From positions 2,666,001 through 2,730,000 of the forward strand of contig JAGYVD010000009.1 in NCBI GenBank assembly GCA_021209875.1: a DNA stretch of 64,000 bases, given 5' to 3'. The stretch is from Rosellinia necatrix. Lineage: Eukaryota; Ascomycota; Sordariomycetes; Xylariales; Xylariaceae. Every line of letters starts with the position of its first letter. Positions within the stretch are counted from its first letter, which is position 1. Made by a program: the position numbers and the translations under genes. Positions 38,081-50,535 of this stretch are shown here, piece by piece. Under the pieces are notes generated by a model that was not told the origin of the DNA, searched no databases, and worked only from the letters and a program-made list of their open reading frames with translations.

Positions 38081-40481
38081 TTAGTGAACGCGTCATACAC
38101 TACTGGCTGACAGAAACGCTGGTCCTCATGAGCAGCACATAAGCGAGGCTGTTTAAGTTTAGATGGGCTGAAAGATTGCGATCCGTCATGTCGGCATTGA
38201 TCCAGATAGCGAGCTGAATCAGCTTCCCCTTTTCTTGCCCGGCATCATTCGATGGCTTTCAATGCAGCGGCATCAGGACATCTGAGTGAATGTGAGAAAG
38301 AACATGACAGCGCCGGTGTATGCCACCTCTAAGGGCGCCACTCGACGACATAACCCGACAGCTAGCCCCCGAGTCCGGAATAGTACCTAGAGGGGGCTAT
38401 GGCTGAGAGAATAAGCAGTAAATCTGCGTTGGTTAGCGCGCGCCACGTCAAAGCCCTCTCAGACCCTCTCAAGCAAGAACGGCTGGATTGTCTTCACAAG
38501 TGCGGAGTACTGTAACTACATATGTTCAACTGACCACGTGACAAAGGACAGGCATAGAGGCGGAAAATAGTGCTGACGCGCTTATGAAGGACGGACGAAA
38601 GAGTAGGTATGTACCTCGTTGCCCCGTTGGTAGGATACTGTACATCCAAGTTCCGCCGGACTCCTGCCGGTATGGAAGTCTCGGTCGAAGAAATGTCCTC
38701 CTGCTTATGTTACTGCAACTGTATGCACTATGGGGCAGCCTCTATCGACGCAACCGTCATCTGAAATGAAAACTGACAGGGGCCTGCCTAGGATACGAGA
38801 AAATTTGCTGCTCTGGGTGGCTGTTTAGGCGCATCCAAAGACTGGGACACAGCCCGGACTCTCTGCGGAAGACTCCGAACCTTGCATTCGAGTATGTAGG
38901 TACTATATGTCATGCAGTGTGCGCTCAGAGTTGATTTCAGATTACTGATTTGGTATTTGAATCTAGACCTACCAAAGCCGTGGAAGAGATGGTGGCGAGA
39001 AGGGTCTCCAGGGAGGCATGTTGTCAACAGAGAAGTGATAGATAAGGTGCTACTACGGTAGCGTAGTATCTAAGTGTCTGTCTGGCTTCAGATAACCGTC
39101 CCGGTCGTACACTAACGAAACTATAGGTGCCCAAGGAGAAATTATAGAGTTGCAGTGATGCGAGGTTGGGTACGTCTGCCATGGCTGACCCTGTAACTCC
39201 CGTAGGTAGATAGTTACTGTAGCTGTGCACGCTATATTCTATTAGGTACCTAACCCACCAGATAACCTCATTGGCAGGTAACCATGCGGGTAAGCAAATA
39301 CACGTACCTATTTCCTTTACCGTCATAGCTCCATCAAGCCACATTCTAATTACCAAGCCACAACACACAACATCCCATCCCCAAGCCTAAGCACTCATAA
39401 CTAAGCGGTTAGCCTTCCCCGAAAACCGCTATGTCACATGTTACAGGTTACACGACTAGCCACGAAGAATCTATTCACTACAGTACTAGGAAGTGTAAGT
39501 GAGGTTGCCATTTGCATACCGTAACCAACCTGGGCGAATTACTCTTGTTCGGTTTGTTTCGCCCTTTGGTCCAACTCGCGAAAGCTCCATTCAAACTCAC
39601 AGCACTTTCGTTTCGGCGACCTCACACGGCGCACTTCTACGGTGTAGCTGCACCAGCGCTTACCCGGAACCCCCGGTACAACTACCGTTTAACCCAGATC
39701 TCACATTCCTGGTTCCCTCATATCCGGGATTTTGCCCAGGAGAGAATCCATAGACGACTGAAAATAAAAATAAAACCCAAAAGGAAAAAACCCACACCAG
39801 CATTTATCATGGCTTATAGAAGAATCTATCCCCTCGCGAGGATACACCGCCCCTACAAGTCCACCGGGGGCTAAATATGGGCGACGAATTTGCCACGACG
39901 ACAGGCCATTATACTGCCACATCGTGTCATGAAATTTAGGAGGCAGGTACGGCCGGCATAGCAAGAATACAGCTTCTGCAGCTCGGGGCGCCCTCGTAAT
40001 CTAGATACTCATCTTCGGGAAGGTCCATCTGCCTATGCATACGCATACGCATACGCATACGCATACACATATACATACACATATACATACACATATACAT
40101 ACACGTATACATATACACACGTATACACACACACATACAAATATACGTACATGCCTACATACACATCTACATTGCGCATACCGCACACATGCACACCTAG
40201 TAGGCGGCAGGGGGGGCAGGCACAGTACCTCGCTGAGGGAATACATTTCCGCCCTTCCGGAAGGTGCTGTAAGGTTCAGGTGTTGATCTTGATAGGAAAT
40301 CGTAAAAAGCTTCGCGGGACTAGCCTAGAGGCGCCTGCCCGTGTGCAAGCTGAGCGCTCTGCTTGTTTCAGCATCAACCGCCAAAGGCCATCGAACATCC
40401 TTTTTGCTTGTTACCAAGCCAATAAACCATTACGCTATCCCTACTTGCAAACACCGCTGTCCAGTCGTGACAGCCACCACC
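38081..40481. other. Intergenic with hexamer array
   Basis: No gene supported. The only clear structure is the CATACG/CATACA array at 40038-40150. Confidence 0.55.
40038..40150. repeat. CATACG hexamer array grading into CATACA/ATACAC repeats
   Basis: Four exact CATACG copies at 40038-40061, then CATACACATATACATA-type units to about 40150. The pattern suggests one repeat diverging along its length. Confidence 0.9.
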
Positions 40482-40697
40482 ATGTCCCCTGGTCTTCTCA
40501 TCAATTCCTCGTCGGGATCCGACACCAGTGACGATGGTTCTGATCGCCGCAGACGCATACGTCGCCACTTACGCGCCGGCGTGGAGGGCTCCCGTCGCGG
40601 TCAGTTTGTAGATCCCCCTATCGGAGGAGGCGGCCGCGCAGGGCAACGATTCAACAACCGCGGTGGGGCCTCCCGCAGAAATGGCGGTAGAGCCTAG
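40482..40697 (+). CDS. Possible small Arg/Gly-rich protein, 71 aa
   Basis: An ATG in a near-ideal context (CCACCATGTC) opens a 71-codon frame. It starts with Ser/Asp-rich sequence (SSSGSDTSDDGSDRRRR) and ends in Arg/Gly/Asn-rich sequence (FNNRGGASRRNGGRA), reminiscent of RGG-type RNA-binding tails. No family is recognised. An acidic-serine then basic-RG layout is uncommon by chance, but the frame is short and lies in gene-poor DNA, so it remains a candidate only. Confidence 0.3.
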   Translation: MSPGLLINSSSGSDTSDDGSDRRRRIRRHLRAGVEGSRRGQFVDPPIGGGGRAGQRFNNRGGASRRNGGRA

Positions 40698-41529
40698 GAG
40701 CCAGACGACGGCGCCAGTCAGACGCCACCTCCAAGCAGGTTTCTAATGGAGATTCTGAGCAGTGATGCCTCTCTTCTCTCGTGCGTGCCGGCATGGTCTG
40801 GTGTTTTCCCCTGTTCCCCGTGTCTCTGCTAACTAGTCGGTTCTATTGAAGCAACAATCATCCATCCCGCCTTCTCGTTGGGGTAACCCCTGCGACACAA
40901 GAAGGCTACCCGTCCAGCCGGCGACTGCGAAACGACCCGGCTACCATTCGGAACTATATTCGATTGGAGATCACTTCGGTGTTGGCGACGCTAAGGACAC
41001 GTCTTCAACGAGTCTCGCCGGGCCAAGGAAACCCAAATAGTGCTCTCCAAGAAGCACGGACGATAGCCTCTATAATAGGATACCTTGAAATAGTTATCAC
41101 ACTAGCCAACACTCTCGCTTGACTTCTACGTGCGGACAGGATGCATCTTTGCAGTGGTTGCCCAGTATGCTCGGGGAGGTGGCACCGATTCGTGCCAAGT
41201 CAGTAGTTGGAGTAAGCGAATTGGGCGGATATGAAGCGATCTACATAGCCTACATGGTGTTGGGGAGCAGGCCGTGGTTGAGTAATGAGGAGAGACCTAC
41301 AACCCAAGGTCTATCAGTCTAACTACAACAAGAGGTAGAGTAACATCATACCCAAAGCGTTAACTTCATTCCGCATGCCTTGCCTTTCTATCTGCAATAA
41401 CAGGGAAATCTAGCTGGCTTCTACATGGTGTGGCATGTAACACGCCGAGATAGGAAGGAGTTTCGATTGAGGAAAGTACGCTCACCGAACAGCCTTTGAT
41501 AATCCGGCAATCCTTGGATAAAGAGCCTC
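40698..41529. other. Intergenic, 3' side of the DJ-1-like gene
   Basis: No gene seen in about 0.8 kb. Two convergent transcription units, if the small frame at 40482 is real, would end here. Confidence 0.5.
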
Positions 41530-42411
41530 TCAGGCAAAGGGATCGTCGTTTGGGTCAGGGTTCCGCACATACTCGGCTGTATCCGCAAGCTGCTTCGCTG
41601 TCTCCTCGCCGTACTGATCGGCAACGAAGGCGAACATGAGGTCGATGCCGGCCGAAACGCCAGAGGACTAGAGGGCGCCAACGCATCAGTCACGAACCCT
41701 AGCCTTTAGCTTCGACTGTTTTCTCGGACGTAATGGAATGACGCCCAAAACATAGACGCATGGGGACCCTGTCCGAGATGGTCGAAAAGGTGAAAAGGTC
41801 TCAATACGCACCGTCCAGATGTTCCCATCCACAACCCATCGTGCCTGGCGCACCCAATTGACCGCCGGGCCCTGGGAAGTCGCCTACAATCGAGCTGTCA
41901 GACAAAATAACCAGATATGCCCCGACTCGGGCGGGGAATGTCGGATCCAGAAAATGCAATACAACCCAGCGACACGTACCCATTCCCAGCTCTTCTTATT
42001 CGACGTGGCCCGCCGCCCATCCAGCACCCCCGATAGCGCGACGAGGGCGCTCCCGGTGCACACCGTCAACAGGTACCGGAGCCGCGGGTAGATGCTCTTC
42101 ACAAAGGCCGCGATGGGGCCTGTGATGACCGGGTTCCGGGTCCCGTACCCGCCCGGCACGAGCAGCACCTCGAGGTCCGCGGGGCAGTCGTCGAAGGTGT
42201 GCGTAGGCACCACGCTCTGCCCGATGCGCCCCGGCCCGTTCACCCTCGAGCTCACCGGGTCCAGCGTCGCGGCGAGGACCACGAACTCCAGGGGCGTGAT
42301 CTTAGACAGGTTGTTAAGCGTGTCGAGCGGCCCGAAGACATCCAGCGCCTGGAACCCCGGGAACAGCACCACGCCGAATTTGGCGGGGCTCCGCTTCTCC
42401 TGGCTCGGCAT
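41530..42411 (-). CDS. DJ-1/PfpI (GATase1-like) family protein
   Basis: Three phase-0 exons: 42411-41980, 41883-41812 (72 nt), 41667-41530; 213 aa. It starts MPSQEKRSPAK and has the family layout: strand and loop FGVVLFPGFQALDVFGPLD (residues 12-30), LLVPGGYGTRNP (83-94), and the nucleophile elbow LLTVCTGSAL with Cys118. The spliced middle exon gives WEWATSQGPAVNWV and WVVDGNIWT, and the last exon SSGVSAGIDLMFAFVADQYG; these match isonitrile-hydratase-like fungal members. The family acts on small molecules (isonitriles, glyoxals) or as stress proteins; the substrate cannot be told. Residues upstream of ATG 42411 are open but lack an ATG in frame. A TATA box lies about 150 bp upstream. No biosynthetic cluster surrounds it. 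Confidence 0.92.
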
Positions 42412-42562
42412 CCTGCTGCTCTTCTGGGCGTATTGTTGTTTTTTCGCTTGCTTGCTTGCTGTACTGATATGCCGACCATGCAATTCCGCAACAAAGACGA
42501 TTGCTGACGCGGAGCCGTGGGGCCTCGATGTTCGTCGTCGCTAGCGGGTGACTCAGCGCGGA

Positions 42563-42570
42563 TTTATATA
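42563..42570 (-). promoter_or_regulatory. TATA box of the DJ-1-like gene
   Basis: The minus strand reads TATATAAAT, about 152 bp before the chosen ATG at 42411. Confidence 0.5.
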
Positions 42571-45500
42571 TCCATAGGTCAGCTCGCAGGTAAGCGGAAT
42601 AGTAGTGAGCGGGTATTAAACATGCTCATAGAGGGGGTCTGGCGGAGTTGGCGCCATGGGTAGGCCAAATCACATTCTCACCGATGCGCCTCGGAGACCT
42701 GGTGACTGTTAAAAAAAATAAAAGGCTTGGCGCCGGAGTTGAAGCGGACGTAATAGTGCCCTCATTAGTCAAACGCCGCTAACTTGCTGCCTCAGTCACG
42801 TCGCGTCTGGCCGGGGATCGGCTCTACGCTATGAATTTCGGATTGATCAATGTTTTGGTGTCTATGGAAGGGCGTAGGATTTCAGCCACGACGTCTTTTA
42901 TCCAATTCGCACCCCACCATATTGTGACAGGCTCAGACGCCTGTCTCCAATCCCCGAGCGCGGGCGGACATAGCACTGTTAGCAACATCGTAGGGATGCA
43001 TCCAAGCTATACCGTAAACCATGGCTTGCCGTTCGTGAGATGTCATAAACCAACTTGCAGTAACTTAGCCGCGGAGGGCCGGTAACATAGGGCAAACCTT
43101 CGACCACAATTACCGGAGTAGGCAGCGTGTCGAGGTGTGTTAATTGGCCTTTGCTTCCTCAGTGTCTGATCTACACAGACCAGCGGCCCTTGAGGAATTC
43201 ACAACCCAAGGTTGAGCTGACGAGTGAGGGGAGCATGGCAACTACTGCAATTTAGGAAATAAAAACGAATCCCGTGTTAACACCAAGGGAAGCATAATAG
43301 CCACCGCGCAATGGCGAACCGTCGTCGGCGCGGAGCTGGTGGCAACCATCGGAGTCGGGAGTCGAGAAGCCACATTCGGGAATATTGATGTAACCAAAGA
43401 TACATCTGCCGGTAGTTGTTCCGTAGACCGCGGTTTCACCGAGAGTGCCGATATCCGTTGATCAACGGTGAATTGTACGCATAGCCAACCCCTGTCCGGA
43501 GGAATAAAGATTCTGGATGGGTACGCAGATATAAATCTATGACGGCCGTAAACTCCTCATAATAGGGGTCTCTCCTCGTCACTTACCCCGTTGCACATTG
43601 GCATCCTGCAGCGAGGTGACATGAACACCCACCAGTTCGGGACCCGGGGGGAGTCTCGGCCTCGGTACCATCACCCGCTCCGACCACCTACAGTCCGCCT
43701 CTATAGTGATGTAATAAATAGTAGCCTCGTCTCTATAGAAGACATAGCTGTCTTATGTCTGAGCAGGGACACCAAAACCCGTCTAGACTGGATGATTTGA
43801 TTGCCATAGATTATTACGCCGTCCCTCACGATCTAATCGGTCCGTCCCCGGGAGTCCAACCCAACCCCCACGGCCTTGACAGACGACTCACTATATACAC
43901 GAAATATTAAGGCATAGTCAAAGTTTGCCTTAAAGCAGTGTAACTGTTCCGTTTTAGCGCCGTCATTGCCGTACCCTGGAGGAAGGAGCCAGGTCAAAGC
44001 CCACGCAGGAACGCTATGATACCATCCCGGATCCCCTTAAAAACGAATGAGGTACAACGCAAGCTATGGGCGGCTGGGTTGCGACAGGTTAGAATATTTA
44101 TTTGATCAGTATTTTTAGCATCAACATCCTATTATCCAAGCGCAAGAAAATTAGCAAATACAACGTGACTAGAAGCAAGTTCGCCGCGTCGGCCACTATC
44201 TCGACATGGTGGCGAAGACGTGAAAGAGGCCTGGCGGAAGAAGTAGTACCAGGCCGAGCGAATGCCGTCTGCCGGCCATAACGCGTCGTTCACTGAGGCT
44301 CCGCAATCTCTCCTATAGACCTGATCACGCCACTGTCATACTACACGCACTACATGTAGCGTCGCGTGTTTGCCATGCCGCGAGCACAGACACACATAGC
44401 CGAATGGAAGGTAACCCTCTCGAACGGGCCTCCTTCATGCATTTGGTCGTTGCGACGCTGTTACCGAAAGATCAACATCGGACGGGGCGTACACTTCGTC
44501 GTCGAAACCTGTTCATGTCAACCGACAAAACGAATGCCGAGCGCCGGCAACACCCTTAGCTAACCTCGCCATCTATCACGATGCCCAGAATCCCTATAGC
44601 CCTCGGGAGCTTGCCATGACCGCTAGCTGTTCATTCGGCGGTGCCGTGTCTCCTCCGGGCGGCCGTCGATGAGGCCGTTGCCGGTGGGGTGCTCCCTTTG
44701 GGCGGCCTTGCGGGAAATTTTTTCAGAGCGAGACGGGCGACAGGTCAGCACGCTCCCGGCCGCGCATGAGCCGTAGATATATGACTGTTCCTGCCCGACT
44801 CTGTCGGCTTTCCGTTGGCATCGAGTTAAGGGATTCGAATCCTCAGGCCATTGTTGGTGATGTGTCTCTATTGTGATGTGATGGTCCAGGGCGAGTATGC
44901 TCCTACATATGGACACCGGCGCGCAACGGCGATGTAAATTCATACCCCCAATATAACTGATACCTAACCCTTCTCCCCTTGACTCTAACGGCTGGCGGTT
45001 TTCCAACTCGGCATATCGGCATATATTCGGGCGCTCTTAGTAGGGTTTACCTTCGCGTTGAACTATTATATCTGGATACCAGTCGTCCGTGCTTGGTGTG
45101 GTAGTATTGCACTCTTAGCTATTAGGTAGTAGTCTCGGGAATGACTCGAGTTATTACACAAGGGGGGATTCTTATATCTATAGCTGGTCGTTTTATTCAG
45201 TATCATGACTCTTTCTTGCAGGTAGAATGTGTGAGTTCATTCATTGGTTCTAACCGATCTACGCAGATGAAGCTCATATATTCACCACGATACAAGTAGC
45301 GCCACGTGTAGATAGTTAGATTGAAGATATCGGGGCCAGCGAAGTCTTAGATCCATGGGCTGTTAGTGTATTATACTTGGGTATTATTGAACGGATGGCT
45401 GATCTGAGGCAACAAACGTCATCTAGATCCCTCGTTCTTAACATTAGAAATCCGGCCCAAATCAGCTTGGTAGAAAGCGACCTGAGACCACGATAGCTAT

Positions 45501-46900
45501 ATATTATTTGATAGCTCCCTGTATAATTCACTACTCAATATATACGTATCACACTGCGCCTGCGTTTATCTTCTACGACCCCTCTATTTAACAATGGACC
45601 AGGCAAGACGACCTCCCATGTTTCCAAACCCCAGTCACCCATTGGGCATGGAATAACACCCTCTTCCAACATAATCTTGTCTGTCTTAGATCATTGGTAC
45701 TATATCTATACTTTTCGCCTGGATATTCGCATGTTACATATCGTGGCTATTTCCCAGAGCTTACCGGCCGGTTTCCTACGTGCGAGATCTGGTTTATAAT
45801 CCCCTATGTAGACTGTAGACTCGTATGTAGTAACACAAAGGGGGACACAGACGATGGCAACATGATGTTCATCATAGGGGGCCAGTCTGGGGGTGTATTT
45901 CCAAGTTTCTCATACGACGGTATAAGATATCATCAATACATGAGTTTTAGCTCAATGACGATCAAACAGACAGCAGAGGCGTGAGAGATGAGTGAGGACC
46001 CCCTCTAAGCCATCGAGACTAACTACCTGCTTCGTCAGATACTACGCTAGAACGTATGCCGTACTGCTGACAGAGCCGACGCTCTCATCGTGAGATGATC
46101 TAACAGCATCAAACCAGATTTAGAAAGGTACCCTAAGAAATCTAGGAACAGAAACTTATTTGAGACTAAGCCTCCAACCTTGCTTACCCCGGGCCGTTAT
46201 TATACCGTGGTTGCCGACATGAGGTATGCACTCCTGCTAGGAACTATAAGACTCCATAATGAGATGTCCAGTGAGATAATGGGTTTGCGGAGCCGCCTTC
46301 ACGAATGCATTAATTGGAAGTGGCTCTGGCCAAGCAGAGGGGATTTAATAATTATGTATGGTAGCGGATCATTCAATCCCAGCGGTTCGGAGGGATGCAG
46401 AGGGCAAACTATTACTTATACGCCGCAGTCTATAGTGTCTACTCTCGGCTATCTAACGCCTAGAAATATAATTAAATGATATTAATGATCGGCCATGGCG
46501 CGTGGAGATGAATATAGTAGACATAGACAAGATTGGGTTCATCTCGGGGGTTTGGCTTAACCGATCATCCGTGGAAGCATAGCTATCTCGAAAGAGGAAG
46601 AGACACTTGTATCAGAACATGACCGGTAGGTATTTGGCGTTTTATGGGCTGCACTTCTCCAGGGGATTTAATGTACCGAATCGTGGGCTCTCTCATACCC
46701 TACGACAGCTACTGCAGGCTTGCAGGCTTTTCCCGTTTCACATCCAAGCGCTAAGGGCAAGCGCTCCCTCTTTTTTTATTTTTTATTTTTTATTTTTTTT
46801 TTAACTTTATTTTGTTTTGTTTTTCTTCTTAATTCTCTCACCCTTGAGCTTGTGTATTTAAGCGACGGTGATTAAATGCTCCCTGGCGGAACCCACCGAC
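42571..46900. other. Gene-poor region, no supported gene
   Basis: About 4.3 kb. Several 65-127-codon frames occur on both strands but none has a family match and several begin at non-ATG codons. 44900-46600 is AT-rich and could be decayed sequence. A T-rich tract at 46770-46802 (TTTTTTTATT units) is visible. No terminal repeats, reverse transcriptase or transposase motifs are seen. Confidence 0.5.
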
Positions 46901-47882
46901 CGGATTGGAGAGCGAATGCTTCTTATCATGCATATTTATCGACGCAGTACCGTGGACGGTCCGGCAATATAGGCAATGGCCAGGTAAGTAAGGCTGACAT
47001 GACTTGGGTTGGGTGCGCGACGAAGCAGGTTTAATATCCTTGCAGCCGTTGTCGCATTCGTCGCCGGCTCCCCAGAGCGCACATTAGCTTTGCTTGGCGC
47101 GCCGTAAGCGAGGCGGGAACGATAAAAGGCGGCTTACCTGGTGACCTGATGGCCGGTGAGGTGAAGCACGGGAAAGGGGGAGGCGACTTGTTGGGGTCCG
47201 TGTATGTGTATGTATATGTAGGTCTTGACTCGGTTTTGCTGGGATGCGATGCGTCCCGTCGGTGTGGTGTTCAACGGCATTCAAAGAAACCCGTGAACAA
47301 CCAAAGCCCGATGCTTGAGGTGGGTCGGGGGAAACGCAGGACCAAACTCGTTTAGCTGCGTAGATTGTGAGACGAGCAATCGTTGTTGTTGATGTGAAAA
47401 TTTGGCTATGAGGTTTGAAGTGTGGCGGCAGAACAAGAGTTTTCCGTCGAGGTCCTGGCAATCCTTGCCTCTTTCGTCAGATTGAATCTGGTCACGGTGG
47501 TAGCCGGCCGGTCGTGTATAGTGGGCTTTTGAACTTGGAAGGCGATACGGTATACCATCGCAAGGCTCGACTTGAGACCTGACAAGTTCCCCCCTGCATC
47601 ACGAGGGAGGCATTCAAGGAGCTGGTAACCGCACGACCATCGATGAGAACAGTCGAGATTATAATGGGATGAAAGGAGATTCGATGTTACACGGTCGAAG
47701 GCCCAGGCAGTGTTAATTACCGTCTTATAGCTAGGTTACGAGGAAGCTTATTGGGGCGGAAGGTTTGCCCCGCGCAAGGTCGCGGCTCAAGATGTGATGT
47801 GATGATTCGTGGGGATCTCAGTAACCTCAGTAGCTCAGTAGGGAGGCAGGGTGGGAGGTAGGCAAGTAGGCACCTAAGGCAA

Positions 47883-47926
47883 GTAGGTAGGCAGGCAGGT
47901 AGGTAGGTAGGTAGGTAGGTAGGTGG
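47883..47926. repeat. GGTA/GGCA tetranucleotide repeat
   Basis: GTAGGTAGGCAGGCAGGTAG then five or more GGTA copies; clear four-base period. Confidence 0.9.
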
Positions 47927-48231
47927 GTATACAGCGTCGGAGGTGGGGTTAAGGGAAGGCCATTGAATCCGTAGAACTGTTGCCGTGTAGCCCGTAACGG
48001 CCAAATCCACGGATATAAGAAGGTCCTGAGCCGAAACCCAGAGCGAGCGTGTGTTACCGCTTTGGATGGAACCAGGATGTTAACAGGTAGGCACCTATTG
48101 ACTTGGCCTGGATAGCAACTGCGGAGGTCGTATGTCGTATGTGGGTGTAACCGATACAGGAGCGGTACAGATATGGGAGCGGTACACTGATGCTGTGCTG
48201 TTGTTATCTATCATACCTATATGGCGACACG

Positions 48232-48328
48232 GTACCTGTACGTTAGCACCTGTATGTTGGCACCTATATGTTGGCACCTGTATGTTGGTATTTGTATGTC
48301 GGTACGCGCACGTCGGTACGTCTAACGC
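48232..48328. repeat. 14-bp minisatellite, about 7 copies
   Basis: Consecutive 14-base units start at 48232, 48246, 48260, 48274, 48288, 48302 and 48316. Central units read GCACCTGTATGTTG, and outer units are progressively altered (GTACGCGCACGTCG). Confidence 0.9.
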
Positions 48329-49855
48329 CGGATGAGAAAGATAGATAAGTCCCGTGCGTGAGAGAAGTTTGACCTGATAAGACGCAAAATTGACATTCTT
48401 GATAGAAGAGTGCGGTCTACGTACATACATACATATTCCAAGGCACGAACCCTGCATCACTAGACTAGCTGTCCAGGTACAGTACGTTATAGGGAGCTAG
48501 GGGGTTGGTGCTGAACACGGCATATGGTATTAGATAAACACTAGGTTAAGTAGTGTAAGAACTTACCTAGGTATCTAGTGGTTTAGTGATTTGGGTATGT
48601 ATGCAGTTGGCAAGAGGCCATTGGCCATCGAGTGCTATCGCGGTCGACGATGGCCTTTTAGGACGGACCCTTCAGAGATCGGTTTTGACTGTGCTGTGCC
48701 GTCACCGCATCTCGACGGAGCCCTTGTTGTAGTTCTCGTGTCTTATGTATCGTGCCTATATCGTGCCTTACTGGACACAGCGCTGTTTCAAGCCAAGCAC
48801 GAGAGCCACTCACTACCCAAAATGCCATTGCATCGGAAATCCCCGCATGGACGGACGGAGATGGCGGCGGTGCCGATCTCGACGGCCTAGATTAGCTGGA
48901 CTTACACTACATACTTACGTGCTTAATGGGTCTTCTTCCTTTGCCCGGTACGTGCCCAAGCCGACGAACGGACGGCTGGTGATAAGACAACAAACAATAG
49001 AGATAACAATATCCCATGCGGCGCACTGGATATGTAGGTGATAGGGGGCCTCTACGAATGAAAACTCTGGACGATAAGATATCTTGGCGGAACGGTGATG
49101 ATGCACTTGATACCCAGTCGAGTTGGTGCGTTCGTTGGGCGAACACATGCAAGTCTCGGCCACAAAAATGCATCAATGGGCCTGGCCAGCCAGCAGCTTG
49201 TCAGCTTGTCTATAAGTCATACCATTTTGCCTACGGATACCGTGTAGCACTCAATAGCTTGCCCCGGAATGTCGACGAGACCCACGATGGCGATGAAGGT
49301 CGTGATCTGCGTGGGGTTATGTGTATGTACGTGTAAGGTAGCCAGCCACACTAGGCCGGAACTAGGCAGGCAGGTAGGTAGGTAGTTGTGGTTACATATG
49401 TACACTACTTGATTGTTGTACGTACACATGTACATAGAGGATGTGGGTAGATCTGTGACGCTCAGGAACACCTCTCTCAATTGCAACCATCCTTACGTCA
49501 TTATGCGAATGGCCGGCTTGGCGTCCAAGACCACCTGTATCTCCGATAGAAGGACAGCATGAGGTAGGTAGGAACCTAAGTACCTAGGTAGGTAGGCAGA
49601 TGGCGTCTAGGAAGGTAGTAAGTAGCTATTCCCAGTATAGAGTATAAATAGCTTCATTGTACCGAGGTGGTACTGGGGGATGAGATATTAGCTACTTAGG
49701 TATGTACGTAGTTATTATATATGGGATAGGTATCGCAACAGCTAGAGCTAACTTGTTATCCTCCTATGATCCTCAGAATGGGAGGTAACTATACCAAGCA
49801 AGTCGCTATGTGTCAGCATGCATCAACTAACTACCTACCTACCTACCACCTAGAC

Positions 49856-49951
49856 TAGACGTTAATAAACTACTACTACTACTACTACCTACCTACCTAC
49901 CTAGTGTACCTGATTAGACGTTAATAATACTACTACTACCTAGTGTACCTG
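49856..49951. repeat. Direct duplication with internal ACT and ACCT arrays
   Basis: TAGACGTTAATAA begins at 49856 and again at 49915. Each copy is followed by an ACT array (longer in copy 1), an ACCT tract, and CTAGTGTACCTG. Copies differ mainly in array length (about 59 versus 37 bases). Confidence 0.85.
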
Positions 49952-50535
49952 GTCCTTAGGTAGATAGATGCTGTACAGATTTTGCGTTGCCCATCTACTA
50001 CAGTAATATCATAAGCAGCGTAGTGTAGTGTGAATCAAAAGGGCAAGACACCTTGTAGGCATGTTGAGCCAATGTTTTTCTATCGGACGACGTGGACAAT
50101 CGACATCGCGTCATTCATCTATCTCCTTTTCCAAGTTTTTTTTTTTTTTCTTTCTCTTCCCTCTCCCGTTCAGGCCCCGTTGCATGATCCCTGCGCTTCA
50201 TCATGTACCATGTACACTGGACCATCTCCGGCCTTCCGGATCGCGCTACGGTTTGCCTGCACAATCGGGACATTTTAATGGGCGGATCGGGTCTTGCATG
50301 GCCCTATTTTAAAACGTCTGATCGCACGCAAGCCATGCTGTAGTGTACAGTATCCAGAATACGGTGTACTTAGCCGCCAACTTCGGGTTCTTTTACAAGT
50401 CTAGAATTGTGGCGCTTGAGTGCTAATTGTGCCTTCGACTGTGTGTATATATGTATGTATAGATTGTACTGGGTATGCAACTACATATTAGATAAGTTTT
50501 TTGAAGGCATACAAGCGTAGATATTGTTATCTTTT

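Larger units (their letters stand above)
46901..50535. other. Gene-poor region rich in short tandem repeats
   Basis: No gene supported. Contains the GGTA repeat at 47896-47924, the 14-bp minisatellite at 48232-48328, the duplicated segment at 49856-49951, a T-run near 50138-50149, and many CCTACCTAGG-like palindromes. Confidence 0.55.

Noticed and set aside
42412..42483. Upstream extension of the DJ-1-like frame
   Set aside because: Begins at a TTG codon; the first ATG in frame is at 42411 and gives a normal family N-terminus.
44815..44850. Sequence resembling a tRNA T-arm (ATTCGAATCC)
   Set aside because: The G53-C61 stem pair is absent and no acceptor or anticodon arms could be found around it.
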